Positions 14,184 to 17,704 of a stretch of 17,704 bases of DNA are shown here, in pieces; positions within the stretch are counted from its first letter, which is position 1; each line of letters starts with the position of its first letter. The notes under the pieces were generated by a model. The model was not told where the DNA came from. It made no database searches and was given only the letters and a program-made list of their open reading frames with translations. This DNA comes from Chloroflexota bacterium. GTDB lineage: Bacteria > Chloroflexota > UBA6077. The stretch is taken from NCBI GenBank assembly GCA_021845945.1, contig JAJZRD010000055.1:1-17704 (forward strand), written 5' to 3'. The position numbers and the translations under genes were made by a program.

Positions 14184-14942
14184 CTAGATCGGGTATCTCT
14201 TCAGTTCCTCTGCCAGCTCGGTGTTTGGGAATACCCCTTGCCCCTCCTCCAGCATCGACTGCCGATCGTAGTAGGGCCACATATGGGTTAGCAGCAGCCT
14301 CTTTGCCCCCGCTTTCGTCGCGACGTCGGCCGCCAGGGCCGGCGTCAGGTGGATGGCGTGCGCCGGATCGAAGTCCTGCTGGCTCACGGTGGCCTCGCAC
14401 AGCAGCAGGTCGCATCCTCTCGCGAACTCCGCCAGCTCCGGGAAGGGGGCTGTGTCCGCGGAGTAGACCAGGGAGGAGTCCCCACCCTCCAGTCGCAGGG
14501 CGAAGGCCGGAACCGGATGCACGGTGCGGAGGAAGGAGATCTGCAGAGTTCCGATCCTGAGGCCGGCCTGGGGATCGTACTCCGTCGTCCGGAAGACTCC
14601 CTCCACCAGACGCCGCGGCTCGATCCTCAGCACCTCGGCAAGTCGAGCGAACCGCTCCACCTCTCCAGGTGGCATGTACGCAGGCAGGGGCGGGTAATCC
14701 TTCCCCCTGGCGTACAACCGCGAATAGAAGAGAGGGAAGACGTCCAGCAGGTGGTCGGCATGGATGTGGCTGAACAGCAGCTGCGTCAAGCCCTCCAGCT
14801 CCCCGGCTTCCTGCAGCCGACTGACGACCCCGTTGCCGCAGTCGATGAGAAGTCTGGTCTCTCCCTCCACCGCCAGGTAGCCGGAGCTAGCCTGGTGAGG
14901 CCCCGGGTAGGCTGCCCCGGTTCCCAGCACCACCAGTTCCAT
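14184..14942 (-). CDS. MBL-fold hydrolase related to RNase Z
   Basis: This 252-residue protein opens MELVVLGTGAAYPGPHQASS, the RNase Z/arylsulfatase-type start with the LGTG turn. Metal ligands are SHIHADH (His59, His61, Asp63, His64), His142 in TVHPV, Asp163 in SADTAPF and His220 in LLTHMWP. The LLCEATVSQQD and HLTPALAADVATKAGAKRLL segments match the RNase Z superfamily. Compared with true RNase Z (about 300 residues) it lacks room for the flexible tRNA-gripping arm, so a small-molecule phosphodiesterase or ester hydrolase role is more likely than tRNA 3' processing. The ATG at 14942 has GAGG upstream. It is in the same direction as the glycan genes but separated from the sugar transferase by a 286-nt gap. 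Confidence 0.85.
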   Translation of the reverse strand: MELVVLGTGAAYPGPHQASSGYLAVEGETRLLIDCGNGVVSRLQEAGELEGLTQLLFSHIHADHLLDVFPLFYSRLYARGKDYPPLPAYMPPGEVERFARLAEVLRIEPRRLVEGVFRTTEYDPQAGLRIGTLQISFLRTVHPVPAFALRLEGGDSSLVYSADTAPFPELAEFARGCDLLLCEATVSQQDFDPAHAIHLTPALAADVATKAGAKRLLLTHMWPYYDRQSMLEEGQGVFPNTELAEELKRYPI

Positions 14943-14952
14943 CTCTTGGCCC

Positions 14953-14970
14953 TCAGCTATCAGCTATCAG
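14953..14970. repeat. Short heptamer repeat (CTGATAG type)
   Basis: On the minus strand CTGATAG is repeated twice and followed by CTGA, 11 nt upstream of the RNase Z-like gene. It is a third short-unit tandem repeat family in the window. Confidence 0.5.
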
Positions 14971-15228
14971 CCCGTCGGATCACGGTAGAGAATAGTAGCA
15001 CAATCCAGCCCAAAGATGGCCGCAGCAGGCGGGAAGGCGGGGTTCCCGGGGGAGAGCCAGTACACGACCACAGAGAAGGTGATATGTACTGTCATGCTGA
15101 GCGCAGCGAAGGATCTCCCCGTGGCGAGAGGAGATCCTTCGCTGTCGCTCAGGATGACACCTGTCAGAACCAATGTGGCGGAGTACTAGGTTGCGGGAGG
15201 CTCGCCCTCCGGCCCGCTGCCGACGGCT
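14971..15228. other. Gap between the sugar transferase and the RNase Z-like gene
   Basis: The gap holds the 70-bp palindromic element at 15090-15159, a minor GGAGG (15196-15200) / CCTCC (15206-15210) stem just after the sugar transferase stop, and the CTGATAG repeat at its left end. Candidate -10-like AT-rich sequence (AATAGTAG region, about 14990-15000) is present, but no convincing promoter pair was found. No gene is supported. Confidence 0.4.
15090..15159. repeat. Palindromic dispersed-type element (TGTCATGCTGAGCG...)
   Basis: Arms of 29-30 nt (15090-15118 and 15130-15159) pair with one mismatch and one single-base indel around an ~11-nt centre. Ends are TGTCAT / GGATGACA and the arm contains AGCGAAGGATCTCC. 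The sequence resembles a short palindrome family found scattered between genes in many bacterial genomes; here it is a single copy between two leftward genes. It encodes nothing. Confidence 0.8.
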
Positions 15229-16638
15229 TCAGAAAGCGCCCTTGCCCTTGAGGACGACCCAGATGGTCTTCCAGAGGATCACCAGGTCCAGGATGGGGGA
15301 GTAGTTCTGGATGTAGTAGAGGTCGTACTCGGTGTTGAGGAACATCGGCCGGTCGCTGCGACCGTTCACCTGCCACCATCCGGTCATGCCGGGCATCACC
15401 GAGAGTCTCTTCCGCTGCCACGGTTCGTATCGATCCACGATCCAGGGTTGCTCCGGGCGGGGGCCGACCAGGCTCATCTCGCCCCTCAGCACGTTGAACA
15501 GCTGAGGAAGCTCGTCGGCGCTCATCCGTCGGAGCACGTGACCCACACGGGTGACCCGTGGGTCCTCCTTGACCTTGTAGACGCCGTTGGCGTAGACGCC
15601 CTTCTCCTCCAACGTGGGGATCAGCTTGTCGGCGCCGTCGACCATAGTCCTGAACTTGTACATCCAGAACAGCCTGCCGTTCTCGCCGACGCGGCGCTGC
15701 CTGAAGAGGGCCGGGCCGTGGGAGTCCAGCTTGATGGCCTGGGCTATCAGCAGCATCACGGGTCCCAGCAGCAGCAGCAGGATGGAGGAGATGATCAGGT
15801 CGAAGGCTCGCTTGAAGGCTCGATCGAAGCCGGTGATGACGGGGTCCCGCAGGCCGATCAGCGGGACGCCCCAGAAATCCTCCACCTGCGCCCGGACCGA
15901 GACCATCTCGAAGAGGTCGGGGACGACCCGCACCCGCACCGGGTGGGTCTGGAGGCTGAGGACGATCTCCGCGATCTTCTCGTGGTCCCTGCTGGACAGG
16001 GCGACGATGACGTCGTCCACCGAGTGGCTGGCGATTATGTGGGGCAGCTGATTGGTGTTTCCCAGCAGCTGGAAGCCTTCGTCGACCTCCTCCAGGATGG
16101 GATCGTCGTCCACGAAGCCGACGACCACCAGGCCGCACCAGGGTTGGGAGCGGATGATGTAGGCCAGCTCTCGCCCCACCTTGGTGGCTCCCACCAGCAC
16201 CACTCGACGAGCCGTATAGCCTCCGGCGATCAGGGAGCGCACGATATAGCGAGCGGCCAGCCGGTAGTTGAGGAGCAGCGCCAAGTCGATGGCGAAGAAG
16301 TAGGTGAACAGAATTCGAGACCGGAACTCGACGTTGAACAGGTAGAAGAAGGAGGCCAGGGCCAGCATGCCGGCCATGGTGCCCAGCAGCACCGCGCGAC
16401 CCTCGTCCACGAAGCCGGAGAGCCGGCGGGGATCGTAGGCGCCGAAGAGCCGGAGGAAGAAGGCCCAGAAGAGGGCCACGGCCAGCATGATGGATAGGTC
16501 GAGAAAGCTCATGCCGACGCTCTCCCTACCGACGGGGATCACACCCCTGGTCATCTCGGCCAGGTAGAGCGCCAGTTCTGTGAACAGGATGTCGGCCAGG
16601 AAGAGGAAGAGGATGAAGCGGTTGCTGAACTCCTTCAA
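15229..16638 (-). CDS. Polyprenyl-phosphate sugar-1-phosphate transferase (WcaJ/ExoY-type)
   Basis: This protein of about 469 residues would move a sugar-1-phosphate from a nucleotide sugar to undecaprenyl phosphate, the first membrane step of exopolysaccharide assembly. Numbering from the first TTG (16647), four N-terminal membrane segments lie at about 11-30, 47-70, 84-105 and 111-130, followed by a CoA-binding-like Rossmann domain (RRVVLVGATKVGRELA, 148-162), a fifth membrane segment (283-304) and the catalytic bacterial sugar transferase domain: YKFRTMVDGADKL (330-342), DELPQLFNVLRGEMSLVGPR (378-397) and PGMTGWWQVNGRSD (419-432). TTG at 16638 is preferred because AGGAGG is about 10 nt upstream; TTG 16647 abuts that site directly. 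The sugar (glucose, galactose or other) is not readable. It lies 16-25 nt after the upstream glycosyltransferase gene, in one operon. Confidence 0.93.
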   Translation of the reverse strand: MKEFSNRFILFLFLADILFTELALYLAEMTRGVIPVGRESVGMSFLDLSIMLAVALFWAFFLRLFGAYDPRRLSGFVDEGRAVLLGTMAGMLALASFFYLFNVEFRSRILFTYFFAIDLALLLNYRLAARYIVRSLIAGGYTARRVVLVGATKVGRELAYIIRSQPWCGLVVVGFVDDDPILEEVDEGFQLLGNTNQLPHIIASHSVDDVIVALSSRDHEKIAEIVLSLQTHPVRVRVVPDLFEMVSVRAQVEDFWGVPLIGLRDPVITGFDRAFKRAFDLIISSILLLLLGPVMLLIAQAIKLDSHGPALFRQRRVGENGRLFWMYKFRTMVDGADKLIPTLEEKGVYANGVYKVKEDPRVTRVGHVLRRMSADELPQLFNVLRGEMSLVGPRPEQPWIVDRYEPWQRKRLSVMPGMTGWWQVNGRSDRPMFLNTEYDLYYIQNYSPILDLVILWKTIWVVLKGKGAF

Positions 16639-16663
16639 AGCGGGCAACCCTCCTCGCGGATAG

Positions 16664-17704
16664 CTATCCTACTAAATCAACGTAGAGCTGTCCAGTCCTC
16701 TTCACCATGGCCTCCTGGGAGAACCGCCGGAGGATCACCTCCTTTCCGGCGGACCCCATGGCTCTGGCGTCGGCTGGATTGGACAGGAGGCGGGCCACGG
16801 CTCGAGCCGCCTCCTCCGGGTCGCCCACGGGCGTCAGCAGCCCGGTGGCGCTGTCCTGGACTATGTCCCGCGTTCCCACGGCCGCCGTGGCCACCACCGG
16901 CTTCTCCAGGGCCATGGCGTCAAGCACGGTGTAGGGGAGCCCCTCCCAGAGGGAGGTGAGGACGAAGACGTCCATCACCGCTATAACGTCCAGCACGTCC
17001 GTTCGGTAACCGAGGAAGTGCAGTTGACTCTCTACTCCCAGCCCCCGAGCCAACTCCTCCACCTGGTCGCGCAGCTCTCCGTCGCCGCACCACAGGACCT
17101 GGACGCCGGGGATCGCTCCTACCAGGACCGCGACCATCCGAACGAAGTCGAACGGACCCTTTTGAGGGGTGAAGCGGGCCACGGTGCCGATGACGTGACT
17201 GGCCCCGGGTGCCAGCCTCTCCCTCAAGGGTGCCACGGTCCGGTGGTCTCGCGGGGCAGGTAGCTGAATGCCGTTCTCGATCAGCACCACCTGATCGGGC
17301 GAGATGATCCTGTTGTCCACGGCTTCGGCCATCTCGGTGGAAGACAGGGTTATCATCCGGCGGGTCACCTTACCTGCCACCCGCTCCAGATTCAGGTAGA
17401 AGCTTCGCTGGGAGCCCGCCTTCTGGTTCAGGAAGTAGAAGCCATGGGGGGTGTGGACGATGGTCTTCACCCCGGCCAGGCGGGCGGCGAAGCGACCCAG
17501 GAAGCCCGCCTTGGAGCTGTGGGTGTGGACCACGTCGTAGCGGCCGCGAGCCATCAGGGCGTACAGCCGGAAGAAGCTGGCGAGGTCCGAAGAGGGGGAG
17601 ATCTCCCTCCGCATGGGGACGTAGCGCTGCGGGATGCCGGCCTCGCGCACCTCGTCGCTGAAGGTGACGTCGTCGAAGGCTTCGGAGCGGAGCCGGGGCG
17701 CTGC
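16664..17704 (-). CDS. Family 4 glycosyltransferase (5' end outside the window)
   Basis: The frame is open to the right edge and gives about 346 C-terminal residues of a GT-B glycosyltransferase. Visible blocks are YDVVHTHSSKAGFLGRFAAR and KTIVHTPHGFYF in the acceptor domain, then VIGTVARFTPQKGPFDFV opening the donor domain, and LTSLWEGLPYTVLDAMALEK with the Glu-X7-acidic motif (second acidic residue Asp rather than Glu). The pattern is close to PglA/WbpH-like GT4 enzymes that extend undecaprenyl-linked sugars. It is the first visible gene of the leftward glycan cluster and runs into the sugar transferase with a short gap. The stop lies within a 12-bp palindrome GGATAGCTATCC (16658-16669). 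Confidence 0.9.
   Translation of the reverse strand, partial: AAPRLRSEAFDDVTFSDEVREAGIPQRYVPMRREISPSSDLASFFRLYALMARGRYDVVHTHSSKAGFLGRFAARLAGVKTIVHTPHGFYFLNQKAGSQRSFYLNLERVAGKVTRRMITLSSTEMAEAVDNRIISPDQVVLIENGIQLPAPRDHRTVAPLRERLAPGASHVIGTVARFTPQKGPFDFVRMVAVLVGAIPGVQVLWCGDGELRDQVEELARGLGVESQLHFLGYRTDVLDVIAVMDVFVLTSLWEGLPYTVLDAMALEKPVVATAAVGTRDIVQDSATGLLTPVGDPEEAARAVARLLSNPADARAMGSAGKEVILRRFSQEAMVKRTGQLYVDLVG

Noticed and set aside
14184..14942. True RNase Z (tRNA 3' processing)
   Set aside because: The core metal motifs fit the superfamily, but the protein is shorter than RNase Z and no exosite arm is seen; only a related hydrolase is called.
16658..16669. GGATAGCTATCC palindrome, similar to GATAGCTATC at 13109-13118 and the stem at 1049-1078
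   Set aside because: One copy lies in coding sequence, another straddles a stop codon, and the shared core is only 7-10 nt; chance is sufficient without a genome-wide count.

Overview
The window comes from a GC-rich bacterium and reads most like a Chloroflexota (Chloroflexi) genome or metagenome-assembled genome. That placement is an inference. It rests on high GC, frequent GTG/TTG starts, and gaps full of GC-rich palindromes and 7-8 nt tandem repeats of a kind I associate with that phylum. No rRNA, tRNA, CRISPR array or transposase is visible.

Left part. The 5' portion of mutS2 runs leftward off the window edge. Its frame reads straight through a dispersed repeat at the linker before the ATPase domain. 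Divergent from it, after a gap holding two inverted-repeat structures, is a GlcD-type FAD oxidase. A leftward AbrB-antitoxin / Doc-toxin operon follows; the Doc has lost its motif His and acidic residue. Next is a rightward metabolic stretch: a DinB-like gene broken by a one-base frameshift in a G tract, an alpha/beta hydrolase paired with a nucleoside phosphorylase, a 3-hydroxyisobutyrate-dehydrogenase-family oxidoreductase, and a tryptophanase whose candidate promoter lies in a 30-bp palindrome.

Right part, all leftward (17704 down to 8508). This is an exopolysaccharide/glycan locus: a family-4 glycosyltransferase (cut by the window edge), a WcaJ/ExoY-type polyprenyl-phosphate sugar transferase, two metallo-beta-lactamase-fold hydrolases, two overlapping family-4 glycosyltransferases, a DUF503 protein, and a membrane-anchored clan-A glycoside hydrolase resembling the role of PslG in other exopolysaccharide loci. 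It converges on the tryptophanase gene across a GC-rich palindrome. The transferase would load the first sugar on the lipid carrier, the glycosyltransferases would extend it, and the anchored hydrolase could trim the polymer outside the membrane.

The most unusual feature is repeat-derived coding sequence. The same composite element (GC-rich hairpin plus CGTCTCCC octamers) is translated in the same strand and frame in mutS2 and at the glycosyltransferase C-terminus. A degenerate heptamer array encodes the C-terminal tail of one metallo-hydrolase. I found no complete novel defence system. The best candidates for follow-up are the coding repeats, the altered Doc toxin and the glycan locus with its own hydrolase.
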